Shown here one piece after another: positions 46,534 through 54,726 of a DNA stretch of 55,379 bases. A program made the translations under genes and the position numbers. How positions within the stretch are numbered: position 1 is the first letter of the stretch; every line of letters starts with the position of its first letter. The notes beneath the pieces were generated by a model that worked only from the letters and a program-made list of their open reading frames with translations, was not told the origin of the DNA and searched no databases. This DNA is from Bacillus sp. (in: firmicutes). Lineage in GTDB: Bacteria; Bacillota; Bacilli; Bacillales; Cytobacillaceae. The stretch lies in contig WTKE01000041.1 in NCBI GenBank assembly GCA_011524525.1, positions 1-55,379 of the forward strand, in the 5' to 3' direction.

Positions 46534-46760
46534 TTCTAAAATCAGATATTTTACAAATGCTTACGGAAATACAAAATGACCTTGAGGAACTGGAGAAATC
46601 CATTGATTTTAAACTGCCGGATGTAGAAGCAGATATGTTAAAGCAACAACAAAAAAGCTTATGGAAAACGGAGAACCGCTATTATATACTAGAGGGGAAA
46701 TTCAACTTAGCCCAAAATAAGTCTACAAATGATAGACAACACAAAAGAACGACGGCTTAA
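46530..46760 (+). CDS. Small helical protein, position of yppD
   Basis: A 76-residue protein, mostly charged helix (E-I-Q-N-D-L-E-E-L-E-K-S and D-V-E-A-D-M-L-K-Q-Q-Q), probably a coiled coil. ATG 46530 follows TTGGAGGG and overlaps the stop of the 22-codon ORF; the frame is open to 46515 but that start precedes the ribosome binding site. It sits where B. subtilis has yppD, but I cannot confirm homology. Function unknown. Confidence 0.65.
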   Translation: MILKSDILQMLTEIQNDLEELEKSIDFKLPDVEADMLKQQQKSLWKTENRYYILEGKFNLAQNKSTNDRQHKRTTA

Positions 46761-46776
46761 GCTTTTCAATTTTCTC

Positions 46777-46800
46777 GTTTATCCTTTATAGTAGGGGTAT
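46777..46800 (+). promoter_or_regulatory. Candidate sigma-B promoter of yppE
   Basis: GTTTAT (46777-46782), 12-bp spacer, GGGTAT (46795-46800), close to the general stress consensus GTTTAA / GGGTAT. Transcription would begin near 46807, just before the AAAGGAG site of yppE. Confidence 0.5.
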
Positions 46801-46823
46801 ATGTGATAAAGGAGTATGGCAAC

Positions 46824-47195
46824 TTGGATAATCAATTAATATTGAGTGAATTAAATGAACGTTTGAACAAATATACTAAAGATATTGAGGATACATTTAT
46901 TTCTGTGAAGAATTCAGGGGAGAAGGGTGACTTTTTTTCGCAGGTTAAACCATTTGCTGAAGAAGTTAAAGAAGTGGTAGATCACTGGAAAGTGGAAGCG
47001 GAGAGTTGGATTGAGAGGAATCAACCGAAAAACCTTCACGCTATCCAAATTGAATCGGCAGCGGAACAAATGGAAATGATTTCTGTACAAGCCTTCTTTC
47101 CGGAAACAAGTCGAACAAGATTCATAAACTACCTTCAATCTGTTAGATATGTGTTAACCGTAATACGAACAAATATTAATAAATATGAAACATAA
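46824..47195 (+). CDS. yppE: YppE, DUF1798 family
   Basis: A 123-residue helical-bundle protein, the length of B. subtilis YppE, with K-x-x-Q-I-E and conserved F-F-P-E-T-S-R-T-R-F. Function unknown. The TTG at 46824, 9 nt after AAAGGAG, is chosen over a GTG at 46803, which would be upstream of the predicted transcription start and inside the leader. A bidirectional terminator follows. Confidence 0.82.
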   Translation: MDNQLILSELNERLNKYTKDIEDTFISVKNSGEKGDFFSQVKPFAEEVKEVVDHWKVEAESWIERNQPKNLHAIQIESAAEQMEMISVQAFFPETSRTRFINYLQSVRYVLTVIRTNINKYET

Positions 47196-47238
47196 AAAGT
47201 AGCACACTCGCCATTAAGGAGAGGTGCTACTTTTTTTC
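47194..47238. terminator. Bidirectional terminator between yppE and yppF
   Basis: AAAAGTAGCAC pairs with GTGCTACTTTT, with inner ACTC/GAG pairing, flanked by A and T runs. Confidence 0.85.
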
Positions 47239-47256
47239 TGTTTATAAGAATGTATA

Positions 47257-47448
47257 TTACATAGATGATTCAAGTTCAGGGGTTTTTGCACCTAGTGATT
47301 CAAGTTCATAAACAAGATTTCGGTATTCACAAGTAGTTATTTCATTGTGAATATAACATTTCTTAACAAAGTCTAATAACTCGTTTGCATCTTGTGCCTC
47401 GTATTTTTTAATTTGTTGAAAATGATTTTTTAATTCTTGAATATTCAC
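47257..47448 (-). CDS. yppF: YppF-like small protein
   Basis: A 63-residue protein. I-Q-E-L-K-N-H-F near the start and E-L-L-D-F-V-K-K-C-Y resemble the B. subtilis YppF family. The GTG start follows a GGGGG ribosome binding site at 7 nt on the minus strand. No known function. It is convergent with yppE, as an isolated gene. Confidence 0.78.
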   Translation of the reverse strand: MNIQELKNHFQQIKKYEAQDANELLDFVKKCYIHNEITTCEYRNLVYELESLGAKTPELESSM

Positions 47449-47592
47449 CTAAATTCCCCCTTTATATAGGTTGTTTCTTCCTTATCATCGTATCATGTGG
47501 AGGCACAAACTGCTGTTTTTTTAAATATTGAGACTTCCGACACCGTTAGACAAAAATGGGGATTAATAACAGATATTTTTTAATCTTTATTC

Positions 47593-47620
47593 ACCATCTA
47601 GGCGGATGAAACATAAATTA
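47593..47620 (+). promoter_or_regulatory. Candidate sigma-K promoter of yppG
   Basis: AC (47593-47594), exactly 17 bp, then CATAAATTA (47612-47620), a full match to the sigma-K pattern AC-N17-CATANNNTA. Fits late mother-cell expression of a coat protein. Confidence 0.55.
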
Positions 47621-47654
47621 TAGGAGTGAATAGATGAAAGGAGGTTGTGTGCCC

Positions 47655-48260
47655 TTGTTCGGTCAAAGATATAAACGTTCAAGATATAATCATCCACCAC
47701 TACAACCGTTGATGAATGAAACCTATCCTTATATGTGGGGAAATGAAGCAGTCCATACTCGGCCAGAGGCATACGCCAACTACTTTGAGCAACCTATGAA
47801 TCTTCCTATGCACAATATGAACTACAAAGGATTAGAACAAAACGGTTATCATTATTTTCCTAATGAATCCTATTATGGACCAGCCTATCTATACGGTGGG
47901 GGAGGATTTCAGGGACAGGGTTTTGATTATCATTCGTATCAGGGAAATCAACTATATCCACAAGAAAAGAAGCATAAGCTTTCTGAGGCCGTTCTTCATA
48001 ATCCTCTTCAACAACCTGAAATATCGTACCACAATCAATTTGCGTATGGTCAATATAACCAACCATTTTCACACCCTTATCCTAAGCAATCTGCTATACC
48101 ACGACCGCCAACTGGCATGAAATCAATAATGAACTCTTTTAAAACACAGGATGGAACATTTGACGTTAACAAAATGGTTGATACAGCTGGACAGATGATG
48201 AATGCAGTCACACAAGTGTCGTCGATGGTGAAGGGTCTTGGAGGAATGTTTAAGGTATAG
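47655..48260 (+). CDS. yppG: Coat-like protein YppG
   Basis: A 201-residue protein rich in Tyr, Asn, Gln, His and Pro in the first 150 residues, typical of spore coat proteins. A conserved C-terminal segment follows (F-K-T-Q-D-G-T-F-D-V-N-K-M-V-D onward, about 155-201) that defines the YppG family. TTG 47655 is 10 nt from AAAGGAGG and gives M-F-G-Q-R-Y-K-R; GTG 47649 is only 4 nt away and ATG 47634 lies upstream of the ribosome binding site. A sigma-K-like promoter precedes it. Confidence 0.8.
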   Translation: MFGQRYKRSRYNHPPLQPLMNETYPYMWGNEAVHTRPEAYANYFEQPMNLPMHNMNYKGLEQNGYHYFPNESYYGPAYLYGGGGFQGQGFDYHSYQGNQLYPQEKKHKLSEAVLHNPLQQPEISYHNQFAYGQYNQPFSHPYPKQSAIPRPPTGMKSIMNSFKTQDGTFDVNKMVDTAGQMMNAVTQVSSMVKGLGGMFKV

Positions 48261-48281
48261 GCTAGTCCTATACCTTTTTAA
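48251..48281 (+). terminator. Terminator of yppG
   Basis: AAGGTATAGG (48252-48261) pairs with CCTATACCTT (48267-48276), followed by T. It overlaps the yppG stop codon. Confidence 0.8.
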
Positions 48282-48285
48282 ATAG

Positions 48286-48314
48286 TAAAAAAATAAGCAG
48301 AGATAAGTCTGCTT
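48286..48314 (-). terminator. Terminator of the Hsp20 gene
   Basis: On the minus strand AAGCAGA pairs with TCTGCTT and is followed by a T-rich run (A-run at 48287-48293 on the plus strand). Confidence 0.7.
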
Positions 48315-48783
48315 AATCATTAATAATATGAATTTTCTTTCCAGGTAGCTTCGGCACAATAATGGTCAGCAAGCCATCATTGTAAGATGCCTTCACCTTT
48401 TTTTCGTTTATAGACTGGGGAAGAGTAATGGTTCTGCTCATTTGCTGCATTTTATTTTTTCTGCTATAGACCTTATGAACATCATCTTGTTCTATAATCA
48501 CTTCACCATTTTTCACCGTAATCGTTAGTGTATTATTAAGAACATCGATACTAATTTGTTCCTTTTTAATTCCAGGAAGTTCGGCCACGATATGATGCTC
48601 CCTGTCGTAACTTTTCACAGAAACGGGAAAGGTGGAAAACGGAAGGTTGAAGAACTCATCAATACTTTGTAAAAAACCTCTGACAGGTCTTTCTTGAAAA
48701 AAGTCATTCATCGCTTTGGCAATCTCTCCGAACGGTTCAGGACGATCGTTACGATTTGGTTTATTTGGCAAATTATTAGACAT
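48313..48783 (-). CDS. Small heat shock protein, Hsp20 / alpha-crystallin family
   Basis: A 156-residue protein with an N-terminal variable arm (about 1-50). The alpha-crystallin domain (about 55-150) includes A-E-L-P-G-I-K-K-E-Q-I, L-T-I-T-V, R-T-I-T-L-P, and the signature A-S-Y-N-D-G-L-L-T-I-I-V-P-K. ATP-independent holdase chaperone by family. Bacillus also uses this fold in spore coat proteins such as CotM, and the neighbouring yppG makes a sporulation role possible. Start follows GAGAGGGG on the minus strand. Confidence 0.9.
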   Translation of the reverse strand: MSNNLPNKPNRNDRPEPFGEIAKAMNDFFQERPVRGFLQSIDEFFNLPFSTFPVSVKSYDREHHIVAELPGIKKEQISIDVLNNTLTITVKNGEVIIEQDDVHKVYSRKNKMQQMSRTITLPQSINEKKVKASYNDGLLTIIVPKLPGKKIHIIND

Positions 48784-48873
48784 GATCCTACCCCTCTCTA
48801 CATGATTTCTTCCTTACAGAATATGCAGATTTGATATAGGCGGTTCATCCTTTTGGCACAGCTAAGAAAATAG

Positions 48874-48912
48874 AAAAAATGGACGCATACCAACAAGTAT
48901 GCGTCCATTTTT
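48874..48912 (-). terminator. Terminator of the Crp/Fnr-family gene
   Basis: A 16-bp perfect stem (AATGGACGCATAC / GTATGCGTCCATT plus A/T ends) with a 6-nt loop; T-run on both strands, so it can also stop plus-strand transcripts. Confidence 0.88.
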
Positions 48913-48914
48913 GA

Positions 48915-49604
48915 TTAAATTAATTCTTCAAGTAGATCATCAAGGACAAAAGTCATCGTACCGTTGCTATCGACTTCAATGAGTTCCTCTTTTTTCATTT
49001 TGGTAAGAGTACGGCTAACGGTTTCACGTGTCGTTCCTATCATATTGGCTAAATCTTTATTCGTAAATTCACCATCTAACGTGAAGGTTCCATTCGTTTC
49101 TTTACCGTGTAATTTTGCTAATCGAATTAGTAGCTTAATGATTTGTTCATATGTATTATTAAGGATTTGTGCTTCTAACCGGTCTTGAAGGTCAACAATC
49201 TTCTCGCTTAATACGTTAAATACTTTAATACAAAGCGTTGGATTTTCGATAAGAACCTTTTCAAATGGTAAGATAGGAACCACTACTAAGGTTGTAGCCT
49301 CCAAAATTTCTGCATAAGCTGGGTAACCCCCTTTGCGAAAGAAACCTACATGTGGGAACATTTCCCCTTTTTTTAAGATCGCAACGATTTGTTCTTTCCC
49401 GTTTATATCACTTTTATATATCTTTATTTTTCCGGAATGGATAAAATATACGTTTTCAAGAGGATCATCCTGCATAAAAACATGACTTCCACGGTTCCAA
49501 TCTCTTGATATAGATATATCAACAATTTTTTGAAGCTCTTCTTCGTCTAAGCTTCGAAATAAAGAGAACTCAGATAATACTTTTTTAATTTCAGTATTTT
49601 TCAT
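48915..49604 (-). CDS. Crp/Fnr-family transcriptional regulator without iron-sulfur cysteines
   Basis: A 229-residue regulator. It has a cyclic-nucleotide-binding-like beta barrel (about 10-125; G-S-H-V-F-M-Q-D-D and I-H-S-G-K-I-K-I-Y), a long dimer helix, and a winged helix with T-T-R-E-T-V-S-R-T-L recognition helix near 190-200. The Cys clusters used by FNR for oxygen sensing are absent (the only Cys is in T-L-C-I-K-V), so the ligand is unknown. The ATG at 49604 follows GAGGTGTGT; the longer open frame lacks a site. Divergent from mrfA. Confidence 0.88.
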   Translation of the reverse strand: MKNTEIKKVLSEFSLFRSLDEEELQKIVDISISRDWNRGSHVFMQDDPLENVYFIHSGKIKIYKSDINGKEQIVAILKKGEMFPHVGFFRKGGYPAYAEILEATTLVVVPILPFEKVLIENPTLCIKVFNVLSEKIVDLQDRLEAQILNNTYEQIIKLLIRLAKLHGKETNGTFTLDGEFTNKDLANMIGTTRETVSRTLTKMKKEELIEVDSNGTMTFVLDDLLEELI

Positions 49605-49715
49605 TCCCACACACCTCAATCTTTGCAATAACCTAATTTCTATTTTACCAAAAATACAAAGCTGAAAGAATAGATTGATGAGAAACATTGTTATTTTTAA
49701 ACAGTACTTTAATTA

Positions 49716-49736
49716 CGAACGTTTATTCGGTATGAT
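49716..49736 (+). promoter_or_regulatory. Candidate LexA box and -10 element of mrfAB
   Basis: CGAACGTTTATTCG (49716-49729) matches 12 of 14 positions of CGAACRNRYGTTYG and lies directly before a TATGAT -10 (49731-49736). The -35 region is poor. Confidence 0.45.
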
Positions 49737-49759
49737 AGAGCTATAGAGGTGAACTGAAT

Positions 49760-52051
49760 ATGAAGGTAAGAAAAAGTTTACAAGATCTTATTGTAGAGTT
49801 AAAGAAAAATCAAGATTATAAAGACCAAATCGTGCATTGGCATACAATAGAAGAAAAAGAAGCAAAAACATCGGAATTACCTATTGATCTCCATGCCAAT
49901 TTACAAAGGGCATTACAGGAGAGAGGGATTGGAAGGCTGTATACTCATCAGAAATCATCTTATGAAGCGATTAGACGGGGAGAAAGTGTTGTTGCAGTGA
50001 CACCTACTGCTTCTGGTAAGACGCTTTGTTACAATCTGCCTGTTATTCAAACGGTCATCGAATCAATGGATTCAAGGGCCTTGTATATCTTTCCTACTAA
50101 GGCGCTAGCACAGGATCAAAAAAGTGAGCTTAACGAGCTAATACAAGCGACAGAGCTTCAAATTAATAGCTACACATATGATGGAGATACTCCTGCGAAT
50201 ATTCGGGAAAAAGTACGGAAGGCTGGACATGTGGTTATAACGAACCCAGATATGCTTCATTCGGCCATTCTTCCACATCATACAAAGTGGGTATCGTTAT
50301 TCGAGAATTTAAAGTTTGTTGTCATTGATGAGCTACATATTTATCGTGGTGTATTTGGGAGTCATGTTGCAAATGTGATTAGACGATTGAAAAGAATCTG
50401 TGAATTTTACGGAAGCAATCCTATTTTCATCTGTACTTCTGCGACAATTGCTAATCCACTTGAATTAGCCGAACATTTAACAGAAAAAAACATGAGGTTA
50501 ATTGATAATAATGGTGCACCAAGTGGCAGGAAGCATTTTCTTTTTTATAACCCTCCCATTGTAAACAAACCTTTAAATATTCGAAGGAGCGCAACGCTTG
50601 AGGTTAGAAATATCGCGCGTACGTTATTAAAAAATAAGATTCAAACCATTGTTTTTGCAAAAAGCAGAGTGAGAGTTGAAATTTTACTAACCTATCTTCA
50701 AGAGCTTGTAAAGTATCAGCTTGGTCCAAAGGCAATAAGAGGATACCGGGGTGGATATTTGCCAACGGAGCGAAGAGAAATTGAAAAAGGACTTAGGAAC
50801 GGGGATATCTATGGTGTCGTAAGTACAAACGCTTTAGAATTAGGAGTGGATATTGGTCAGTTGCAGGTATGTATTATGACGGGTTATCCAGGTTCAATCG
50901 CAAGTTCATGGCAACAAGCAGGAAGAGCTGGGAGAAGGCATGGAGAATCGCTAGTTATACTCGTGGCGAGCTCTAGTCCGCTAGATCAATATATTATACA
51001 GCATCCCGATTATTTTTTTACAAGCAGCCCAGAAACAGCAAGAATAAATAAAGATAACTTGATTATTCTTATCGACCATTTGAAGTGTGCAGCATATGAG
51101 CTACCGTTTAAGAAAGGTGACTATTTTGGAGAAATTGAAATCGAAGAACTTCTAGAATACTTAGTAGAAGAACGGGTGCTTTTTGAAAATGGTGAGAAGT
51201 ACTACTGGATGAATGATTCGTTTCCTGCTCACAATATTAGCTTACGTTCTGCCTCACAAGATAATGTTGTCATAATAGACCTATCAGATGTTTCTAAAGC
51301 TCGTGTGATAGGGGAAATGGATCTTTTCTCGAGTATGACCTTGCTTCATGAAGAGGCTATTTATTTGCATCAAGGAACACAATTTCAGGTGGAAAAGCTT
51401 GATTGGGAGGAAAAGAAAGCATTCGTTCGCGAGGTAGCCGTGGATTATTTTACGGACGCCAATTTAGCGGTCGAATTAAAAGTATTAGAAGTTGATAAGA
51501 ATAGGGAAAATTCTATGGTAGAAGTAGCTTATGGCGATGTTAGCGTATTAGCTAAAGCAACGATCTTTAAAAAAATCAAATTTGAAACACATGAAAATAT
51601 AGGGTCCGGCCCGATTCATTTACCGGAAGTTGAGCTTCATACTAGTTCTGCATGGATATCCATTGAAAAAGCTTCCACCGAATTACCAGAGGAACGCTTA
51701 GATCAAGGCTTAATTGGCATTTCTCATGCGTTTAAACATATTGCCCCTTTATTTGTCATGTGTGATCCACAGGATATTCATGTCGTTCCACAAGTGAAAG
51801 CTGTGCACAATGAAAAGCCGACGTTATTTTTCTATGACCGTTACCCTGGTGGAATTGGACTTAGCGAGAAGATCTATGATGGAATGGAAATAATTATTAA
51901 AGAGGCGAAAGAGATGATTACCCGTTGTAATTGTCAACAGGGTTGTCCATCTTGCATTGGGACAGATCCAACGGCGGAAACAGCAAAGATTGACTGCTTG
52001 AAAATATTAAATATGTTTCAATATGAAGTGGGAAAGGGTAGAGTCAATTGA
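49760..52051 (+). CDS. mrfA: Mitomycin repair helicase MrfA
   Basis: Superfamily 2 DNA helicase that works with MrfB to repair mitomycin C adducts. In the 763 residues, Walker A T-P-T-A-S-G-K87-T, the D-E-L-H box at 190-193, S-A-T, and motif VI Q-A-G-R-A-G-R-R are seen. The C-terminal domain (former DUF1998) holds the four cysteines C-N-C-Q-Q-G-C-P-S-C near 725-735, expected to bind zinc. Its stop overlaps the mrfB start (TTGA). Start follows GAGGTGA. Confidence 0.94.
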   Translation: MKVRKSLQDLIVELKKNQDYKDQIVHWHTIEEKEAKTSELPIDLHANLQRALQERGIGRLYTHQKSSYEAIRRGESVVAVTPTASGKTLCYNLPVIQTVIESMDSRALYIFPTKALAQDQKSELNELIQATELQINSYTYDGDTPANIREKVRKAGHVVITNPDMLHSAILPHHTKWVSLFENLKFVVIDELHIYRGVFGSHVANVIRRLKRICEFYGSNPIFICTSATIANPLELAEHLTEKNMRLIDNNGAPSGRKHFLFYNPPIVNKPLNIRRSATLEVRNIARTLLKNKIQTIVFAKSRVRVEILLTYLQELVKYQLGPKAIRGYRGGYLPTERREIEKGLRNGDIYGVVSTNALELGVDIGQLQVCIMTGYPGSIASSWQQAGRAGRRHGESLVILVASSSPLDQYIIQHPDYFFTSSPETARINKDNLIILIDHLKCAAYELPFKKGDYFGEIEIEELLEYLVEERVLFENGEKYYWMNDSFPAHNISLRSASQDNVVIIDLSDVSKARVIGEMDLFSSMTLLHEEAIYLHQGTQFQVEKLDWEEKKAFVREVAVDYFTDANLAVELKVLEVDKNRENSMVEVAYGDVSVLAKATIFKKIKFETHENIGSGPIHLPEVELHTSSAWISIEKASTELPEERLDQGLIGISHAFKHIAPLFVMCDPQDIHVVPQVKAVHNEKPTLFFYDRYPGGIGLSEKIYDGMEIIIKEAKEMITRCNCQQGCPSCIGTDPTAETAKIDCLKILNMFQYEVGKGRVN

Positions 52052-53310
52052 GTTTGAAAAATAAACTAAATCGCTTAAAACCTCATCTATCTATTCCAGA
52101 GAGCTCGAAGCAAAGTTCGAGCTCTCTGCCTGTTAAGTCTAATATGAAAATCCCTTTTTTAGATGAGTGGAAGGAGAATGGAGTTACTCCTTACTTTTTA
52201 GAAGACGACTTCTGCCTTGTAAGAGAAGTAAAGTATCCGTTTGAATACCAACATGGCAGATATCAGCTAGGGGATTATATTGACGCTGTAAAAGCTTGGA
52301 ATGAGTCAAATATTTCTCATCCGCTGTCAGCAAAGGGGTTTGTACCTGAGCAGTTATTTTTCTTCGATACAGAAACAACAGGACTAGGTGGGGGAGTAGG
52401 GAATACGATTTTTCTTCTTGGACACGCCACATTGGAAGACAACCATTTTGTTGTGAGACAGCATATTCTTCCACGACCCGGAAGTGAAATCCCTCTTTAC
52501 ACTAGTTTTCTTGAAAAGGTGGATTATACAACACTAGTGACCTATAACGGAAAAGCATTTGATTGGCCACAAGTAAAAACAAGGCATACATTGTTAAAAG
52601 ATCATGTTCCAAGATTGCCTTCTTTTGGACATTTTGATTTGTTCCATGCCTCTCGAAGAATATGGAAGCATAAATTAGACCGATTAAAGCTATCGGTCGT
52701 TGAGAAGGAAATTCTTAATATTCATAGAGTCGATGACGTTCCAGGATTTTTAGCACCGATGATTTATTTTGACTACGTTGAAACGCAAAAACCAGAAGGA
52801 ATGCTAGGAATTATCAAACATAACGAAATAGATATTCTGTCTCTTATTAGTTTGTATACCCACTTAACATTTCAGATTTTACGAATGGATCAAAATCAAA
52901 CGGTGAAGGAAGCTTTTGAGGTGGGACGATGGTTTTCTTATCTTGGGGAAGATACGGCTGCTGAAAATACTTTCATTGAATTAGCGTCAGGTGTAAGTAA
53001 AGAAGCCTATCATTCTCGATGGCAACTATCTTTACAATTAAAAAAGAAGAAAGATTATGAAGCGGCTAGTGAAATATGGGTGAATTTGTCGAATGTAACT
53101 GATACTATGATTGCCTTTGATTCCTCACTTGAACTTTCCAAGTGGTATGAACATAAAAAAAGAGATTACGAGAAGGCACTTCTCTTTGGCCAGAAAGCGA
53201 AGTTATTACTTGAAAAATGCTGTGATAGTAAGAGGGAACAGGCCCTTGACCTTGAGAGACGACTGGAAAGAATTACAAGGAAGTCTTGTAACAAAAATGT
53301 AAAAAAATAA
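52048..53310 (+). CDS. mrfB: Mitomycin repair exonuclease MrfB
   Basis: A 420-residue protein with a DEDD-type 3'-5' exonuclease domain: F-F-D-T-E-T-T-G-L-G-G-G (about 107-118), T-Y-N-G-K-A-F-D-W-P, and the C-terminal H-N-E-I-D-I-L-S-L. A TPR-like helical region of about 130 residues follows. It is the partner of MrfA in excision of mitomycin damage. The TTG start overlaps the mrfA stop, giving translational coupling. The early region contains an inverted GAGAGCTCGAA/TTCGAGCTCTC repeat (about 52100-52126) in coding sequence. Confidence 0.93.
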   Translation: MSLKNKLNRLKPHLSIPESSKQSSSSLPVKSNMKIPFLDEWKENGVTPYFLEDDFCLVREVKYPFEYQHGRYQLGDYIDAVKAWNESNISHPLSAKGFVPEQLFFFDTETTGLGGGVGNTIFLLGHATLEDNHFVVRQHILPRPGSEIPLYTSFLEKVDYTTLVTYNGKAFDWPQVKTRHTLLKDHVPRLPSFGHFDLFHASRRIWKHKLDRLKLSVVEKEILNIHRVDDVPGFLAPMIYFDYVETQKPEGMLGIIKHNEIDILSLISLYTHLTFQILRMDQNQTVKEAFEVGRWFSYLGEDTAAENTFIELASGVSKEAYHSRWQLSLQLKKKKDYEAASEIWVNLSNVTDTMIAFDSSLELSKWYEHKKRDYEKALLFGQKAKLLLEKCCDSKREQALDLERRLERITRKSCNKNVKK

Positions 53311-53406
53311 TCGACAAAATCCGCCTTTTTGGTGTTGTCTCCCCTTAAAATAGAAGGTAAAATGTATCATTGAGTGATAGAAAGTTAGAATAAATAGTGG
53401 AGATGG

Positions 53407-53511
53407 ATGTATTCGATGTATAAAGCAATTTTGTTTATGTTTTTTCTTGTTGTCTGTTTAACTGCGATTATTTTCACGAACTTAAAAGAAAGTTTTTATA
53501 CATTAATGTAA
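53407..53511 (+). CDS. Small single-span membrane protein
   Basis: A 34-codon frame (or 31 from the in-frame ATG at 53416). It has a basic N-terminus, one hydrophobic stretch (about 8-24, I-L-F-M-F-F-L-V-V-C-L-T-A-I-I-F) and a short polar tail. A GGAG lies just before. It is the only candidate gene in the roughly 325 bp between mrfB and cotD. Not recognised; could be a small sporulation membrane peptide or a chance frame. Confidence 0.45.
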   Translation: MYSMYKAILFMFFLVVCLTAIIFTNLKESFYTLM

Positions 53512-53562
53512 CCTTTGGGTTTAAAAACAAAGAAATCAGCGAAAATAGGTATTTGCATTAGT

Positions 53563-53590
53563 ACAAGATGGACTCCCTTATCATAGGCTG
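53563..53590 (+). promoter_or_regulatory. Candidate sigma-K promoter of cotD
   Basis: AC (53563-53564), 17-bp spacer, CATAGGCTG (53582-53590), one base off the sigma-K CATANNNTA. cotD is a sigma-K and GerE target in B. subtilis. Confidence 0.55.
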
Positions 53591-53636
53591 TTATTGTAAA
53601 GCACAAAAAACACTATTCGAAAGGAGAAAATCATAT

Positions 53637-53987
53637 ATGTTTAAAAAACATTGCGGACCTACTAATGTATTACCTGCTGTTGTTCACCCAACAAAATGCT
53701 GTGTAAATCATACTTTCTCAAATAATGTGGTGCCACATATTCACCCTCAGCACACAACAACGGTAAACCACATCAATTATGATCACCAACACTTCTTCCC
53801 ACAAACACAGTCTGTTGTTAATGAAGTGACTCATACTCAAAGCTTTGCACCACCTCGTCCTGTACCTGGACCATTCCCAGCACCAGGCTTTGGAGGGTCA
53901 CCAGGCTTTGGGGCAGGCCCAGGCTTTGGAGCAGCGCCAGGAGCGCCAGGCTTTGGAGGAGCACCTGGACCATCTTTTGGAAGATAA
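53637..53987 (+). CDS. cotD: Spore coat protein D
   Basis: Inner coat protein. The first 65 residues are His- and Cys-rich and match CotD of B. subtilis: V-V-H-P-T-K-C-C-V-N-H-T-F-S, then V-P-H-I-H-P-Q-H-T-T-x-V-N-H. The product is 116 residues against 75 because of a Pro/Gly/Phe-rich tail from about 71 onward with repeated P-G-F-G units. ATG 53637 follows AAAGGAG. Own promoter and terminator. Confidence 0.92.
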   Translation: MFKKHCGPTNVLPAVVHPTKCCVNHTFSNNVVPHIHPQHTTTVNHINYDHQHFFPQTQSVVNEVTHTQSFAPPRPVPGPFPAPGFGGSPGFGAGPGFGAAPGAPGFGGAPGPSFGR

Positions 53988-54003
53988 GGATAAAGTACTT
54001 CTT

Positions 54004-54033
54004 ACAAGGGCTTAGTGTTAAGCCCTTGTTTAT
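54004..54033 (+). terminator. Terminator of cotD
   Basis: ACAAGGGCTTA pairs with TAAGCCCTTGT across a 4-nt loop, followed by a short T-rich stretch. Confidence 0.85.
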
Positions 54034-54067
54034 TCATATTTACGTCCTTTGAGAGGGAGCTAATCGA

Positions 54068-54634
54068 TTGATTAAAATGGTATATATATCGGGATATAAG
54101 GCAAATGAGTTAGGGATATTCAAAGAAAATGATCCTGGCGTTGTGTACATAAAACTGGCGATAAAAAAATCTCTTTTAGAGCTGCTAGACCAAGGGCTTG
54201 AATGGGTAATGGTATCAGGTCAACTAGGAGTAGAGATGTGGGCGGCAGAAGTCGTCATAGAATTGCGGGAAAAGGACTATCCGGACTTAAAACTAGCAAT
54301 TATAACCCCGTTCTTAGAGCAAGAAGGTAACTGGAGCGATAAAAATAAGGAGTGGTATCACTCCATTATCCAAAGGGCTGACTATGTAGACTCAGTCACT
54401 AAAAGAAAGTACGATAGCCCAGCCCAATTCCGGCTTAAAAATCAATTTGCCATCCAAAAAACGGATGCGTTGCTTCTTGTATATGACGAAGAAAAAGACG
54501 GAAGCCCGAAATACTTATTGCAAACCGCCAAACATTATCAAGAAATGCATCCATATCCCATCACACAAATTACCTTTTACGATCTTCAATTATTAGTCGA
54601 AGAAGAACAGCAAAAGCAAAATGATTTTTATTAA
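54068..54634 (+). CDS. ypsA: YpsA, SLOG-superfamily protein
   Basis: A 188-residue Rossmann-like protein founding the YpsA clan of the SLOG superfamily, with an N-terminal G-Y-K-x-x-E-L-G-I-F, [12 protein letters not shown] and a conserved G-S-P-K-Y nucleotide-binding region. YpsA affects cell division when overproduced in Firmicutes, consistent with gpsB as neighbour. The TTG at 54068 is 8 nt from GGGAG; an ATG at 54077 is an alternative. Confidence 0.92.
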   Translation: MIKMVYISGYKANELGIFKENDPGVVYIKLAIKKSLLELLDQGLEWVMVSGQLGVEMWAAEVVIELREKDYPDLKLAIITPFLEQEGNWSDKNKEWYHSIIQRADYVDSVTKRKYDSPAQFRLKNQFAIQKTDALLLVYDEEKDGSPKYLLQTAKHYQEMHPYPITQITFYDLQLLVEEEQQKQNDFY

Positions 54635-54657
54635 AAGTTACCCATATAAAAGAAAAA

Positions 54658-54686
54658 TTGACAAAAGTGCATATTTTTGAAAAAAT
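54658..54686 (+). promoter_or_regulatory. Candidate promoter of gpsB
   Basis: TTGACA (54658-54663), consensus -35, with a 17-bp spacer to AAAAAT (54681-54686, four of six). The -10 is weak. Confidence 0.45.
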
Positions 54687-54726
54687 ATAGATAATGTTTC
54701 TTTGAGTGACCGAGGTGAAAAAATAA

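Noticed and set aside
46803-46823. GTG start for yppE
   Set aside because: It would lie upstream of the predicted transcription start and the AAAGGAG site.
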